Positions 50,382-61,423 of a stretch of DNA of 64,000 bases are shown here, piece by piece. A model generated the notes under the pieces. That model was not told where the DNA came from. It was given only the letters and a program-made list of their open reading frames with translations, and ran no database searches. A program made the position numbers and the translations under genes. Where the stretch lies: positions 169,623-233,622 of the forward strand of contig NZ_PPHG01000027.1 in NCBI RefSeq assembly GCF_002904295.1, in the 5' to 3' direction. The DNA comes from Amycolatopsis sp. CA-128772. Lineage in GTDB: Bacteria > Actinomycetota > Actinomycetes > Mycobacteriales > Pseudonocardiaceae. The stretch's first letter is position 1. Every line of letters starts with the position of its first letter.

Positions 50382-52184
50382 TCAAGCGGCGGGCGGGGTG
50401 CCGAAGGGGGCGCTCCACGCCTGGTTGGGCTGGTTGGTGCCGCAGGCGTAGGTGGCGACGGTGGAGGCGGCGTCACCTACGTCGCCGCCGTGGACGTCCA
50501 AACAGGTGCCGTTGCCCTGGCTCAAACTGCCGGATCGGTGATACGTCCAGACCTGCTTGGCGTCCGCGCTGTTGCAAATGGCGAGCTGAGCCCCGGAGGT
50601 GTCGGCCGAAATGCACAGCGACGGGGCGGCGTAGGACGAGATCAGGCCGCCCGCCTGCCGGACCCACTGCTGGTTGCCGCCGCCGGTGCACGCGTACAGC
50701 GCGACCTTGGTCCCGGCGGTGGCTCCGTGGTACGCGTCCAGGCAGAGCGCGGGCTTTTGGAACCCGGTCTGCGCAGCCTGGATCTGGGCGGTGGGCAGCG
50801 CCGCGCCGCACGAGCCGGGTGTGATGGTGTACATCGCGTTGTCGTGTGAGGCGATCGTGGCCGTGATCGACGCCGTCACGTTCTGGCTGGTGTGGCTCCA
50901 CAGGTTGCGGGCGGTGCGGGGGCAGCTCAGGTTTCCGAAGCCGGCGCGGCCGAGGTCGAGGGTGTAGGTGGTGGCGGCGGCGTTCTTGTTCAGGACGACG
51001 ACCGCGCGGCCGCCGTTGGCCAGCGGCTTGACGACGACGTCGATGCCCGCGGTGGCGGAGACGTTGTCACGGGAGGCGAGGTAGCCGCCTGCGCCGAGGG
51101 CATCCTGATCGACGGCGATGATGTCGTTGTTCTTGAGGATGTTCAGTTGTGGCGCGTACCCGGTGGGGTCGGCGGCCATCTTGCGGACGTCGGTGCTGAT
51201 CTCCAGCGGTGAGCCCATCGCGGCCCACAGCGCGAACTGGCTGCGCTGCTCGGGCAGGGTGAGCTGGTTGTTGTCGCCGATCAGCAGCATGTCGGCGTCG
51301 CCGAAGTCGCCGGGGGCGTCGTACCGGGCCAGCGCCACTGTGTCGGTGAAGTTCTGGTAGACGCCGCCCTCGTAGTAGTCCGAGCCGTGCGGCCAGTCCC
51401 AGGCGTTCGCCGGTGAAGGGTGCCAGACGGCGATGTCCGGGCTGGCCCGCCACATTTGGCCCAGGCCCCGCACGTAGTTCATCGCGTCGTACTTGCCCGA
51501 GCTGCTCGGCCCGAAGCCGGCCGGGGCGGACTCGTTGAGCAGGATCTTGCGACTGCTGCCGGTGGTCGCGGTCTTCAGCGCGTTCGCGACCTTGGTCAGC
51601 TCGGCCTGGCGGTTGCTGCTGTCGGTCCCGCAGTTGTCCACTTTGAGGGAGTCGATTCCCCAATAGGCAAGAGAGTTCGCGTCCGCTTGCTCGTGCCCCA
51701 TGATCCCGGCGGCGACGCCTTGGCAGGTGTTGACGCCGGAGGTGGTGTACAGCCCGGCGAGCATGCTCTGGTTGTGCACGAAATTCGCGTATGCCGTCAG
51801 CTCGAAGTCGAATCCGGGCTGGCTCCGGGAGCCCCAGGTGGACGCGCCGTGCAGGTAGCCGGAGCTGGTGCGCTGCATCCAGCAGTCATCGACGGTGAGA
51901 TTGGTGTAGCCGGCGGCCACCAGCCCGGTGTCCTTCATCGCCTTCGCCTGGTCTTCCATGAACTGCTGGAAGGAGTAGCCGGTGCTGGTACCGTCCAGCC
52001 GGGCCTGCGCGCTGCAGGTGAACCGGGCCCAGTTGTTGAACCCCATCATCGGCTTCATTCCCACGGCCGTGTCGGTGTTCGCCGCCACCGGGTCGGCGAT
52101 GGCGGGAGACGGCGCTGCCGCCGCGCCCGCAGCGGTCAGGGCCAGCGCAGAGCCGAGAAGGATGAGCCGTTGTTGCCATCTCAT
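50382..52184 (-). CDS. Secreted GH27 alpha-galactosidase-like enzyme with ricin-B lectin domain
   Basis: A 600-residue protein with a signal peptide (RLILLGSALALTAAGAAAAP). The GH27 barrel shows MKPMMGFNNWARFTCSAQ, LTVDDCWM, the nucleophile strand WGIDSLKVDNCGTDS (Asp in KVDNC), and DFGDADMLLIGD. A C-terminal beta-sandwich follows, then a ricin-B trefoil (about residues 470-590; ALCLDAYHGATAGTKVALYA, GGGNQQWV, NGTCLDVHGG). GH27 enzymes remove alpha-galactose or alpha-GalNAc. It is the last gene of the SIS/PfkB/aldolase operon, so the released sugar likely feeds those enzymes. Confidence 0.9.
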   Translation of the reverse strand: MRWQQRLILLGSALALTAAGAAAAPSPAIADPVAANTDTAVGMKPMMGFNNWARFTCSAQARLDGTSTGYSFQQFMEDQAKAMKDTGLVAAGYTNLTVDDCWMQRTSSGYLHGASTWGSRSQPGFDFELTAYANFVHNQSMLAGLYTTSGVNTCQGVAAGIMGHEQADANSLAYWGIDSLKVDNCGTDSSNRQAELTKVANALKTATTGSSRKILLNESAPAGFGPSSSGKYDAMNYVRGLGQMWRASPDIAVWHPSPANAWDWPHGSDYYEGGVYQNFTDTVALARYDAPGDFGDADMLLIGDNNQLTLPEQRSQFALWAAMGSPLEISTDVRKMAADPTGYAPQLNILKNNDIIAVDQDALGAGGYLASRDNVSATAGIDVVVKPLANGGRAVVVLNKNAAATTYTLDLGRAGFGNLSCPRTARNLWSHTSQNVTASITATIASHDNAMYTITPGSCGAALPTAQIQAAQTGFQKPALCLDAYHGATAGTKVALYACTGGGNQQWVRQAGGLISSYAAPSLCISADTSGAQLAICNSADAKQVWTYHRSGSLSQGNGTCLDVHGGDVGDAASTVATYACGTNQPNQAWSAPFGTPPAA

Positions 52185-52257
52185 GTGAACAGGCTCCTTC
52201 GAGCGAAGGGGAAGACGGACGGGGAAGGCGGTCAGGCGATAGGGCCTCGGGTTCGAT

Positions 52258-53106
52258 TCACTGCCGGACAGCCGGGGTGGCGAGCACGTTCAGCAGTCGC
52301 TGCACCTCGGTGGTCACTGCGTCGCGGCCGGCCCCCAGGTACTTCCGCGGGTCGACGCGCCCGGGGTGGGCGTGCCAGTCGGCCGCCGCGGCCGCGGTGA
52401 ACACCTTGTTGAGCTGGGTGGCGATGTTGACCTTCGTCATTCCCGCCCGGACGGCTTCGGTGAGCCCTTCGTCGGACACCCCGGACGAGCCGTGCAGGAC
52501 CAGGGGCACCGGCACCCGCTCGCGCAGCCGTGCGATGAGCTGGAAGTCCAGTGCGGCGTCCCGGGTGAGCATGGCGTGCGAGCTGCCGACGGCGACGGCG
52601 AGCGCGTCGACCCCGGTTGCCGCGACGAACTCCGCCGCTTCGTCGGGGTCGGTGTGCGCGCCGGGCGCGTGCACGCCGTTCTTGCCGCCGACTTCGCCGA
52701 GTTCGGCTTCCACCCAGACGCCGTGGTCGTGGCAGAACGCGGCGACTTCCCGCGTCGCGCGCACGTTGTCGGCGTAGTCCAGTTCGGACGCGTCGAACAT
52801 GACCGAGCTGAACCCCAGTCCGACGGCTTCCCGGACGAGGTCGCGGGACTCGGCGTGGTCGAGGTGCACGGCGACGCGGGCCTCGGCAGTGCGCGCCACG
52901 GCGAGCGCGGCGGCGCCGATCGGCGCCAGCGTCCCGTGGTAGCGCACGGCGTTCTGGCTGAGCTGCACGATCACCGGCGCGCCGGCCAGGGCCGCGCCTT
53001 CGACGATCGCGGTGATGTGTTCGAGCTGGATCGCGTTGAAGGCGCCGCAGCCGCGTTGGGCCGATGCGGCTTCGGCGACGATCCCCTCGGTGGTCACCAG
53101 AGGCAT
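52258..53106 (-). CDS. Class II fructose/tagatose-bisphosphate aldolase
   Basis: A 282-residue protein from ATG 53106, which overlaps the kinase stop (TGATG). Class II signatures: CGAFNAIQLEHITAIVEGAA, the zinc motif RVAVHLDHAES, VMFDASELDYADNVRATREV, EAELGEVGGKNG, and the second zinc/DHAP region VLHGSSGVSDEGLTEAVRAG followed by TKVNIATQLN. Together with the adjacent kinase it would split tagatose- or fructose-1,6-bisphosphate into DHAP and glyceraldehyde-3-phosphate. The context with an AgaS-like SIS protein favours tagatose bisphosphate. Confidence 0.89.
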   Translation of the reverse strand: MPLVTTEGIVAEAASAQRGCGAFNAIQLEHITAIVEGAALAGAPVIVQLSQNAVRYHGTLAPIGAAALAVARTAEARVAVHLDHAESRDLVREAVGLGFSSVMFDASELDYADNVRATREVAAFCHDHGVWVEAELGEVGGKNGVHAPGAHTDPDEAAEFVAATGVDALAVAVGSSHAMLTRDAALDFQLIARLRERVPVPLVLHGSSGVSDEGLTEAVRAGMTKVNIATQLNKVFTAAAAADWHAHPGRVDPRKYLGAGRDAVTTEVQRLLNVLATPAVRQ

Positions 53107-54014
53107 CAGGACTCCTGTTCCGGCCGGGCACGCACGGCGACCCGTTGTCCTTGCCGGTGGTAGTGGGCGAGGTCGACGTCGCCGGCGAGCGGGCCGAGCA
53201 CGGCCGCGCCGGACAAGGCGACGGCGCGGCGCAGAATCTCCGGCCACGGCTCGCGCCGGCTCAGCCCGAGAGCGAGAGCCGCGACGACGGCGTCCCCCGC
53301 GCCGGTGGCGTTACCGGTGAGCGCGCCCGGCGGGGTGGCCCGCCACGTTCCCGCGGGTGTCACTGCGAGCAGTCCGCCGGCGCCCAGGGAGACGACGACC
53401 GCGCCCGCCCCGGCCCGCATCAGTTCGCGAGCGGCCCGCTCCAGGTCGTCGTGTCCGGTGGCCTCGCGCAGCTCTTCGGCGTTGGGCTTGACCACGGCCG
53501 GCCGTCCGGCCAGCCCGGCGAGCAGCGCCGCACCGGAAGTGTCCAGAACGGAGGTCCGGCCGGCGAGCAGCCGTGCGTAGCCCTCGGATGGCGCGCCGGG
53601 AGGCAGGCTGCCGGAGCAGACCAGCACCTCGGGCTCGCGGCGGTGCACGTGTTCGGCAAGCAGTTCCCATTCGGCCGCGGTCACCACCGGTCCCGGCTCG
53701 TTAATCAGGGTGACCGAACCGTCCGAAGCCGACAGCACGGTGGTGGTCCGGCGGGTCTCGCCGCCGATCGGGACCAGCTCCGCGGACAGCCCCGCCGCGC
53801 CCAGCTCGGTGGCGACGGCGACCCCGGTCGCGCCGCCCGCGGTGGCGATGGCGTGGACGTCGACGTCGAGCGCGTGCAGCACACGGGCGACGTTGACGCC
53901 CTTGCCGCCCGCCCGCCGCCGTACGTCGCGCGCTCGGTGCACGGCGTCCGGCACGAGGCTGTCCACGGTGTAGGTGACGTCGAGCGCGGTGTTCGGCGTC
54001 ACGGTGACGATCAT
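53106..54014 (-). CDS. PfkB-family sugar kinase (1-phosphofructokinase / tagatose-6-phosphate kinase type)
   Basis: A 302-residue protein from ATG 54014 (overlapping the SIS stop). It starts IVTVTPNTALDVTY, the hallmark of LacC/FruK-type PfkB kinases. GGKGVNVARVLHALDVDV is the substrate site. The ATP/anion-hole motif near the C-terminus is GALTGNATGAGDAVVAALAL with the catalytic Asp in GAGD. It phosphorylates a sugar phosphate to the bisphosphate used by the next gene's aldolase. The neighbours suggest tagatose-6-phosphate. Confidence 0.89.
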   Translation of the reverse strand: MIVTVTPNTALDVTYTVDSLVPDAVHRARDVRRRAGGKGVNVARVLHALDVDVHAIATAGGATGVAVATELGAAGLSAELVPIGGETRRTTTVLSASDGSVTLINEPGPVVTAAEWELLAEHVHRREPEVLVCSGSLPPGAPSEGYARLLAGRTSVLDTSGAALLAGLAGRPAVVKPNAEELREATGHDDLERAARELMRAGAGAVVVSLGAGGLLAVTPAGTWRATPPGALTGNATGAGDAVVAALALGLSRREPWPEILRRAVALSGAAVLGPLAGDVDLAHYHRQGQRVAVRARPEQES

Positions 54015-54892
54015 GCGAGGACGACGGAACGCGTGAGGCCGCGAGGCCGGTCCGGATCGAGACCCTTCCGGTGGGCGATCGCCCCGGCCACGAGCTGGGC
54101 GTGGACGAGGTCGGCGAGCGGGTCGAGGCCGCTCTCGACGAATGTCCCGCCGGCACGGCGGACGTCGTCGGCCAGGCCGTCCGGAGCGGTGCCGAACATC
54201 CAGGTCACCCGGCCCGGCTCGCAGATGCTGATCGGTCCGTGCCGGTAGTCCCAGGCCGGGTAGGACTCCGTCCAGAGCAGGCACGCTTCGCGGAACTTCA
54301 GCGCGGCCTCGTTCGCGAGGCCGATCGACCAGCCGGTACCGAGAAAGCTGAACTGCTCCGCGGTCGTCAGGGCCTCCGGCAGCGGCTCGGCCAGCACCCG
54401 CTCGGCCTGGGCGACGATTTCGGTCAAGTCCTCGCCCAGGTGTGTCCGCAGCATGGCCAGCGCGGTGGTGGCGAACCGGGTCTGCACGACCGAGCGCTCG
54501 TCCATCGCCGAGAGGTCGACGATGGCGTCGGCGGCGCCGCTGACCTCGCCGGGCACGCCGGTGATCACCGTGGTCTTCGTCCGGCCGCACAGCTCCGCCA
54601 GCAGGGTGTGCACCTCGGTAGTGGTGCCCGAGCGCGTCAGCGCGAGCACGTGGTCGTAGGTCCGGCCCACCGGGAACTCCGACGCGGCGAACGCGTCGGT
54701 TTCGCCGAGCCCGGCGGCCTCGCGCAGCGCGGCGTAGGCTTGACCGACAAACCACGACGTCCCGCAGCCGGTGATCGCCACCCGGGCGCCCGTCGCGGGC
54801 AGCCACCCGTCGTTCGCGGCGGCCAGCGCGCCTGCTTCCCGCCAGCAGTCGGGCTGGCTGGCAATCTCCGCCGCCATGAACGTGCCGCCCAT
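54011..54892 (-). CDS. SIS-domain protein, AgaS/GlmS-isomerase-like
   Basis: A 293-residue protein; ATG 54892 follows AAGGGGGAG (an in-frame ATG at 54934 is less likely). Two SIS domains: VAITGCGTSWFVGQAYAALR, YDHVLALTRSGTTTEVHTLL (S-G-T-T phosphosugar loop) and FSFLGTGWSIGLANEAALKF, with the late EACLLWTESYPAWDYRHGP typical of GlmS/AgaS-type isomerases. No glutaminase domain is present. It probably deaminates/isomerises an amino-sugar phosphate such as galactosamine-6-phosphate to tagatose-6-phosphate, feeding the kinase and aldolase that follow. Confidence 0.86.
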   Translation of the reverse strand: MGGTFMAAEIASQPDCWREAGALAAANDGWLPATGARVAITGCGTSWFVGQAYAALREAAGLGETDAFAASEFPVGRTYDHVLALTRSGTTTEVHTLLAELCGRTKTTVITGVPGEVSGAADAIVDLSAMDERSVVQTRFATTALAMLRTHLGEDLTEIVAQAERVLAEPLPEALTTAEQFSFLGTGWSIGLANEAALKFREACLLWTESYPAWDYRHGPISICEPGRVTWMFGTAPDGLADDVRRAGGTFVESGLDPLADLVHAQLVAGAIAHRKGLDPDRPRGLTRSVVLA

Positions 54893-55169
54893 GAACTCCC
54901 CCTTCGGATGTCGGTTGTGCGCAACAGTCGCCACGTTAGATGCAATCTAGTGCAGCGTCAACGCGTGAATCGATCACTTGCGTGCAACCTGCGTCGAGCA
55001 ATGAGTGCAGTCGGCTGATGGGTGTCGGGTGCCTGATCACTGGGGTGTTGAGGGGTTTGGCGAGCCAGCAGACGGACCGACATGGTGTTGACAAGTGCTC
55101 GGAGGATGATGAAACTGCGCAGCAACGCGCAGAAGGCGTGGTTTCCTCATCGATCCGGGCGGTGGCGCT
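54893..55169. promoter_or_regulatory. Divergent control region of the second sugar locus
   Basis: A 277-bp gap between the SIS operon and the ABC operon. It contains two related near-palindromes, TTGTGCGCAA at 54915-54924 and TTGCGTGCAA at 54978-54987, both fitting TTGYGYGCAA; these are candidate sites for the DeoR regulator at 61424. A TTGACA at about 55087 may be the -35 box of the ABC operon. Confidence 0.42.
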
Positions 55170-56564
55170 ATGCGGCGAAGCAAGCTCTTGGCAATGACGG
55201 CGGGGGCGGCACTCCTGCTGACCGGCTGCGGTGGAGGCGCCGATACGGGCGGCGAAACCGGCGAGAACGCCCTGCCCGGCGTCGACCAGTACCTGAACGC
55301 GCCGTGCCCGGAGGCCGCGGTCAAGCCGGTCACGGACAAGGAGTTCACCTACTGGGCCATGTGGACCGCGGACGAGCCGCAGGGCAAAGTCCTGCAGAAG
55401 GCGGTCAAGTGCTTCCAGGAGAAGACCGGCGTCAAGGTGGACGTCCAGTGGCTGGGCCGCAAGGCCTACACGCAGAACCTGGTGCCGGCGCTGAACACCG
55501 GCTCGGTTCCGGACCTGTTCGACCAGGACGTCAGCAAAGTCGGCGCGGCGATCATGACCCCGGGCGGCACGCAGGGCCTCGACGACGTGTTCGCGATGAA
55601 GGTCGGCGAGGGCGACAAGACGGTCCGGGACGTGCTGTCGAAGAGTTCGTACGACTTCCCGCAGAACAAGGACCACGAGGGCCAGAACTTCATGGTGCCC
55701 TACACGGTGCAGTCGAGCGCCTGGTGGTTCAACAAGAACGGTGCCGGCGACGTCCCGCAGCCCAGGACGATGGACGAGCTGACCGCGCTGTTCGACAAAG
55801 CGAAGGCCGACGGCAAGGCGGCCATCAGCCAGGACGGCGACATCCCGTTCTACAACATGTACTTCTTCACCCAGCTCGCCGAGCGGTACGTCGGTTCGGG
55901 CGGGCTGAACAAGGCCGCGACCGACCGGACCGGGCAGGCGTGGAAGACCGACCCCGGGTTCCTCAAAGCCGCCACGGAAACCGCGAAGCTGCCGAAGTAC
56001 TTCATCGACGGCTGGGACGCGGCGAAGTTCCCGCAGGTGCAGCAGCGCTGGGCGGACGGGGACTCGCGGTACCTCTACGTCGGCACGTGGGCGCCGAGCG
56101 AGACGCGCGAGTACCTGGACAAGCAGGGCGCCGGGACGAAGATCGACTACGGTTCGTTCCAGTTCCCGATGCCGGCCGGGGCCACGCACGACACCGTCGA
56201 GCAGATGTCGATCGGGTTCGCCGTGACGAAGAAGGCCCGCCACCCCGAGGCCGCGAAGGCGTTCATCGCCTACTTCCTCAACAAGGACGTCCTCTCGGGC
56301 ATCCCGGCGGTGGCTGACAACCTGGTGCCGCGCGCCGACCTCGCCGTGCCGGACGACCTCAAGCAGGTCAAGGCCGCGATGGACGACCCGAAGAAGGAGC
56401 ACGTCCTGCAGTACGACGGGATTGACGGCATCGCGGGCGGCAAGTGGCAGACCGACGTCTTCGACCCCGCCGACACCATGTTGCTGAAGGGACAGCTGAG
56501 CCCGCAGCAGTTCGTCGACCAGCTCGCCGCCAAGGGCGCGGACTTCTGGAAGAGCCAGGGCTGA
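55170..56564 (+). CDS. Carbohydrate ABC transporter substrate-binding lipoprotein
   Basis: A 464-residue lipoprotein with lipobox LLTGC (Cys near residue 20) followed by GGGADTGGE. The body is a type 1 solute-binding protein: EFTYWAMWTADEPQGKVLQK, FQEKTGVKVDVQWLGRKAYT, SVPDLFDQDVSKVG, VPYTVQSSAWWFNKNG and MSIGFAVTKKARHPEAAKAF. Its TGA overlaps the ATG of the first permease. It captures the sugar imported by this operon, presumably an alpha-galactoside or amino sugar. Confidence 0.93.
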   Translation: MRRSKLLAMTAGAALLLTGCGGGADTGGETGENALPGVDQYLNAPCPEAAVKPVTDKEFTYWAMWTADEPQGKVLQKAVKCFQEKTGVKVDVQWLGRKAYTQNLVPALNTGSVPDLFDQDVSKVGAAIMTPGGTQGLDDVFAMKVGEGDKTVRDVLSKSSYDFPQNKDHEGQNFMVPYTVQSSAWWFNKNGAGDVPQPRTMDELTALFDKAKADGKAAISQDGDIPFYNMYFFTQLAERYVGSGGLNKAATDRTGQAWKTDPGFLKAATETAKLPKYFIDGWDAAKFPQVQQRWADGDSRYLYVGTWAPSETREYLDKQGAGTKIDYGSFQFPMPAGATHDTVEQMSIGFAVTKKARHPEAAKAFIAYFLNKDVLSGIPAVADNLVPRADLAVPDDLKQVKAAMDDPKKEHVLQYDGIDGIAGGKWQTDVFDPADTMLLKGQLSPQQFVDQLAAKGADFWKSQG

Positions 56565-57520
56565 TGGCGACCCTCACGACGGCGCCGGCGGCGCGGGTGA
56601 CCGAAACCCGCGCCGCCGGTGGCGCGCACCTGCGCCGCAAGAAGCGGCTGTTCTGGCCGTTCGCGGCGCCCGCACTGGTGCTGTACCTGGCGTTCCTGGT
56701 CCTGCCGACGATCGCGACGGCCGTGCTCAGCTTCACCAGCTGGGCCGGCGCGGGGGACACCCCCCGGCCCAACGGCGTCACGAACTACACGCGGATGTGG
56801 GCGAGCGACTCGTTCCAGTACGCCTTCCGCAACACGCTCGTCTACGTCTTCCTCGGCGGTATCGGCACGTTCGCGCTCGCGTTCCTGTTCACGATGGTGC
56901 TGCGGGACATGCGCGGCGGCAAGGTCGTCCGGGCGATCCTGTTCTTCCCGAACATCGTCGCGCCGGTGGCGCTGGGCATGTTCCTCGGCTTCGTATTCAA
57001 GTACCAGCCGGGCAAGCAGGGCCTGGCCAACTACGTCCTCGAGCACGCCGGCGCGGACGCGGCGAAGTTCCTGGCCCCCGCCAACGTGACCGGGGTCGTC
57101 ACGGCGTCGCTGATCTGGGCCAGCTCCGGCTTCTACATCACGATCCTGATGGCCGCGGTCGACCGGATCCCACCCTACCTCTACGAGGACGCGGAACTGG
57201 GCGGGGCGTCGCCGTGGCAGAAGTTCTGGAACATCACCCTGCCCATGACGTGGGACGTCGTCGGGGTCGCCGGCGTCCTGTGGACGATCAACGCACTGAA
57301 GATCTTCGAGCTGGTGTTCGTGCTGGCCGGGCCGGGCACCTACGCGCCCCCGAACCAGGCCTGGACGCTCGGGATCTACGTGTTCGACCGGACCTTCGGC
57401 TCCAACGGCACACCGGACTTCGGCGCCGCCTGCGCCTGCGCGGTGGCGATGATCGCGCTCGTGTCCGTCCTCGTCGTGCTGCTGAGGCGGGTGATGCGCC
57501 GTGACGCGATCCAGTTCTGA
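56564..57520 (+). CDS. Sugar ABC transporter permease
   Basis: A 318-residue MalF-type permease (FWPFAAPALVLYLAFLVLPT at helix 1) with six predicted helices. The EAA loop reads LYEDAELGGASPWQKFWNITLP. It overlaps the lipoprotein gene by one base and the next permease by 20 bases, showing coupled translation. It partners the product of 57501-58403 and is driven by the operon's own ATPase. Confidence 0.93.
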   Translation: MATLTTAPAARVTETRAAGGAHLRRKKRLFWPFAAPALVLYLAFLVLPTIATAVLSFTSWAGAGDTPRPNGVTNYTRMWASDSFQYAFRNTLVYVFLGGIGTFALAFLFTMVLRDMRGGKVVRAILFFPNIVAPVALGMFLGFVFKYQPGKQGLANYVLEHAGADAAKFLAPANVTGVVTASLIWASSGFYITILMAAVDRIPPYLYEDAELGGASPWQKFWNITLPMTWDVVGVAGVLWTINALKIFELVFVLAGPGTYAPPNQAWTLGIYVFDRTFGSNGTPDFGAACACAVAMIALVSVLVVLLRRVMRRDAIQF

Positions 57521-58403
57521 AGTCCGCCGGGCGCCGCGCAAACCGCGTCCGGCGCCGGGTTCGCGGCGCCTGAGCCCGTTGCGGCTGCTGGGGTCGGTGT
57601 TCGTCTGGGCGTTCACCGCGGGCAACGTGCTGGTGCTGTACTGGCTGCTCACCGCGGCGTTCAAGACACCGGTGGAAATCTTCACCAAGCCGTTCGCGCT
57701 GCCGTACCAGTGGTTCCACGTCGGCAAGCCGTTCCGGAACTTCGTCTACGCGTGGAACAACGCCGGGTTCGGCGACGCCGTGCTCACCACGGTGGTCCTG
57801 GTCGGCCTCGCGACGGTCGCGACCGTGGCCGTCTCCGCGCCGTGCGCGTACGCGCTGACCCGGCTCGGCGTGCGCGGCGCCGGGCCGATGACCAACGTCG
57901 TCGCGATCGGCATGGGCGTGCCGTTCCAGACCGTCATCATCCCGCTGTTCGTGTCCCTGAGCCGGCTCCACCTGGACAACGAGTACGGGCTCTTCCTGCT
58001 GTACGTGGCGTTGTCGATCCCGTTCACCGTGTTCCTGCTGACCGGGTTCTTCCGGTCGCTGCCCGACGAGCTGGAAGAGGCGGCCTCGCTGGACGGCGCC
58101 TCACCGGCCCGCACGTTCTTCTCGGTCATGCTGCCGCTGGCCCGCGGCGGCCTGATCACCGCGTTGACCCTGAACGCGATCGGTCTGTGGAACGAGACGC
58201 TCCTGGCGATCGTGTTCCTGAAGGACCAGTCCCACTTCACCCTCTCCCGCGCGCTGTTCACCTTCTACGGCGCCGCGAGCTACCAGTCGGAGTACGGCGG
58301 CCTGATCGCCGGCGTGGCGATCGTCGTACTCCCGATGCTCGTGCTGTACCTCGTGCTCGCCCGCCGGATCATCACCGGCCTGACCCTCGGCGCCGGAAAG
58401 TAG
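57501..58403 (+). CDS. Sugar ABC transporter permease
   Basis: A 300-residue MalG-type permease from GTG 57501. Membrane helices include SVFVWAFTAGNVLVLYWLLT and VVLVGLATVATVAVSAPCAY. The EAA loop is ELEEAASLDGASPARTFFSV. Six bases separate it from the ATPase gene, whose AGGAGCAG site lies at the end of this gene. It forms the membrane channel with the preceding permease. Confidence 0.93.
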   Translation: MTRSSSEVRRAPRKPRPAPGSRRLSPLRLLGSVFVWAFTAGNVLVLYWLLTAAFKTPVEIFTKPFALPYQWFHVGKPFRNFVYAWNNAGFGDAVLTTVVLVGLATVATVAVSAPCAYALTRLGVRGAGPMTNVVAIGMGVPFQTVIIPLFVSLSRLHLDNEYGLFLLYVALSIPFTVFLLTGFFRSLPDELEEAASLDGASPARTFFSVMLPLARGGLITALTLNAIGLWNETLLAIVFLKDQSHFTLSRALFTFYGAASYQSEYGGLIAGVAIVVLPMLVLYLVLARRIITGLTLGAGK

Positions 58404-58409
58404 GAGCAG

Positions 58410-59452
<1,043 letters not shown>

Positions 59453-59456
<4 letters not shown>

Positions 59457-61309
59457 CCGAGCTCTACCCCGCTCCGCTCACCGTGCCCACGGCGGAGCTG
59501 GGACCGGAGAACCCCCTGCCGCCGCTGGTCAAGCCGGACGCCGTGGCCTCGGTGTCCAACGCGCACGACCTGCCCGCCGACCTGGCCGCCGGCCTCGCCT
59601 ACGGGCGGCTCGACACCGTGCTGCCCTGCCTGCTGCAGGACGGCTACACCCGCAACCGTCGGCCTCGCGAACTGCCCGCGCTGGTGCTGGAGAACGACCG
59701 GCTGCGCGCGACGGTGCTGCCGTCGCTCGGCGGCCGCCTCTGGTCGCTGGCGCACAAGCCGTCCGGCCGGGAGCTGCTGTTCCGCAACCCGGTGCTCCAG
59801 CCCGCGAACCTGGCGCTGCGGGACGCGTGGTTCGCCGGCGGCGTCGAATGGAACCTCGGCAGCACCGGCCACACGACGCTGACCTGCGCGCCGATGTTCG
59901 CGGCCGCCGTCGAAGGCCCAGACGGAACGCCCGTGCTGCGGCTGTGGGAGTGGGAACGCACGCGCGACCTGCCCTACCAGCTGGACTTCTGGCTGCCCGA
60001 AGGCTCCGAGCACCTGTTCGTCGGCGTCCGGATCCGCAATCCGAACCCGCACGACGTCCCGGTCTACTGGTGGTCGAACACCGCCGTGCCGCAGACGCCG
60101 TCGACCCGGGTGCTCGCGCCCGCGTCGCAGGCTTGGCACTACGGCTACTCGGGCCGCCTCGACCTCGTCGACGTGCCCGGCGAACTGACCTACCCGGCGC
60201 GGTCCGGTACGGCCGCGGACTACTTCTTCGAAGTGGCCTCGGACCGGCCGTGGATCGCCGCGCTCGACGAGACCGGCACCGGTTTCGGCCAGGCGTCGAC
60301 GGCCCGGCTGCGCGGCCGGAAGCTGTTCGTGTGGGGCGAATCCGTGGGCGGCCGGCGCTGGCAGGAGTGGCTCGCCCCGGGCGCGGAGACGGGCTACCTG
60401 GAGATCCAGGCGGGACTGGCCCGCACGCAGCTGGAGCACCTGCGACTGCCGCCGGGGGAGTCGTGGGACTGGCTGGAGGCATACGGCCCGGTGGCGGTGG
60501 ATCCGGCGCGGGCGCACGGGGACGACTGGCAGGCTGCCACGGACGCCGTCGCCGCGCAGCTGCCGTCCGCGGCCGTGCTCGGCGAGCGCCACCGGACGTG
60601 GCAGCGCATCGCGGACGCCGAACCCGGCGAACTGCTGGCCACCGGCTCGGGCTGGGGTGCGCTGGAAATTCGCCGCATGGTGGCTTGCCAGCCGGGAACG
60701 CCGTTTCCCGAAGGGACACTGGGCGACCGGCAGCGGCCGTGGCTGCAGCTCCTGGACGGGGGAACACCGCAGGGGGATCCGCGCGTCCCGCCGGCGGCGA
60801 CCCTGGTCAACCGCTACTGGGCCGACCTGCTCGAGCACACGGCGGACAACTGGCTGACCTGGTACCACCGCGGCGTGGCCCGGTGGGCGGCGGGTGACCG
60901 GGAGGCGGCGCGGGAAGCGTGGCGCGCGTCGGTGGCGGCGGCGGAGAACGCGTGGGCGCTGCGCAACCTCGCCGTCGCCGCCGGCGACCCGGCGGAGTCG
61001 GCGCGGCTGTACCGGCGAGCGCTCGAACTGGCGCCGGACCTGCGGCCGCTGCTCATCGAGGCGCTTTCCGCACAGCTGGCCGCCGGGCTTGCCCCGCTTT
61101 CGCTCCTACCCGAGCGAGCCGACGGCCGGTTCGCGCTGCTGACGGCGCTCACCCGGCACGCAGCGGGTGATGACGCGGGCGCGAAGGCCGTGTTCGATGG
61201 GGGATTCGAAGTCCCGAACATCCGCGAAGGCGAAACGTCGTTGTCCGACACCTGGGAAGCACTCTCGGAGGCGCCGATGTCGTCGCGGTACGACTTCCGG
61301 ATGAAGTAG
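59453..61309 (+). CDS. DUF5107 protein with C-terminal TPR repeats
   Basis: A 618-residue cytoplasmic protein starting at ATG 59453, overlapping the ATPase stop. Residues about 70-390 form a galactose-mutarotase-like DUF5107 domain: LENDRLRATVLPSLGGRLWS, LLFRNPVLQPANLALRDAWF, GGVEWNLGSTGHT, and VGVRIRNPNPHDVPVYWWSN. A C-terminal TPR tail follows (NWLTWYHRGVARWAAGDREA, LYRRALELAPDLRPLLIEAL). Such proteins may act on or sense glycosides. Being the last gene of the transporter operon it probably processes the imported sugar intracellularly; the reaction is unknown. Confidence 0.88.
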
Positions 61310-61423
61310 GGGCGGCGTGCCGGGCGTCACGGACAGCGGCGATGCAGCATACTGCTCGCAACGGGGCCGACAGCGCAGGTTCATGTGCGCTGGGCAACCC
61401 AGGTGGATTAAGGAGTACCGCGG

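Noticed and set aside
54936..56402. Long minus-strand open frame opposite the second ABC lipoprotein gene
   Set aside because: Composition typical of antisense frames; the plus-strand gene has a lipobox and conserved motifs.
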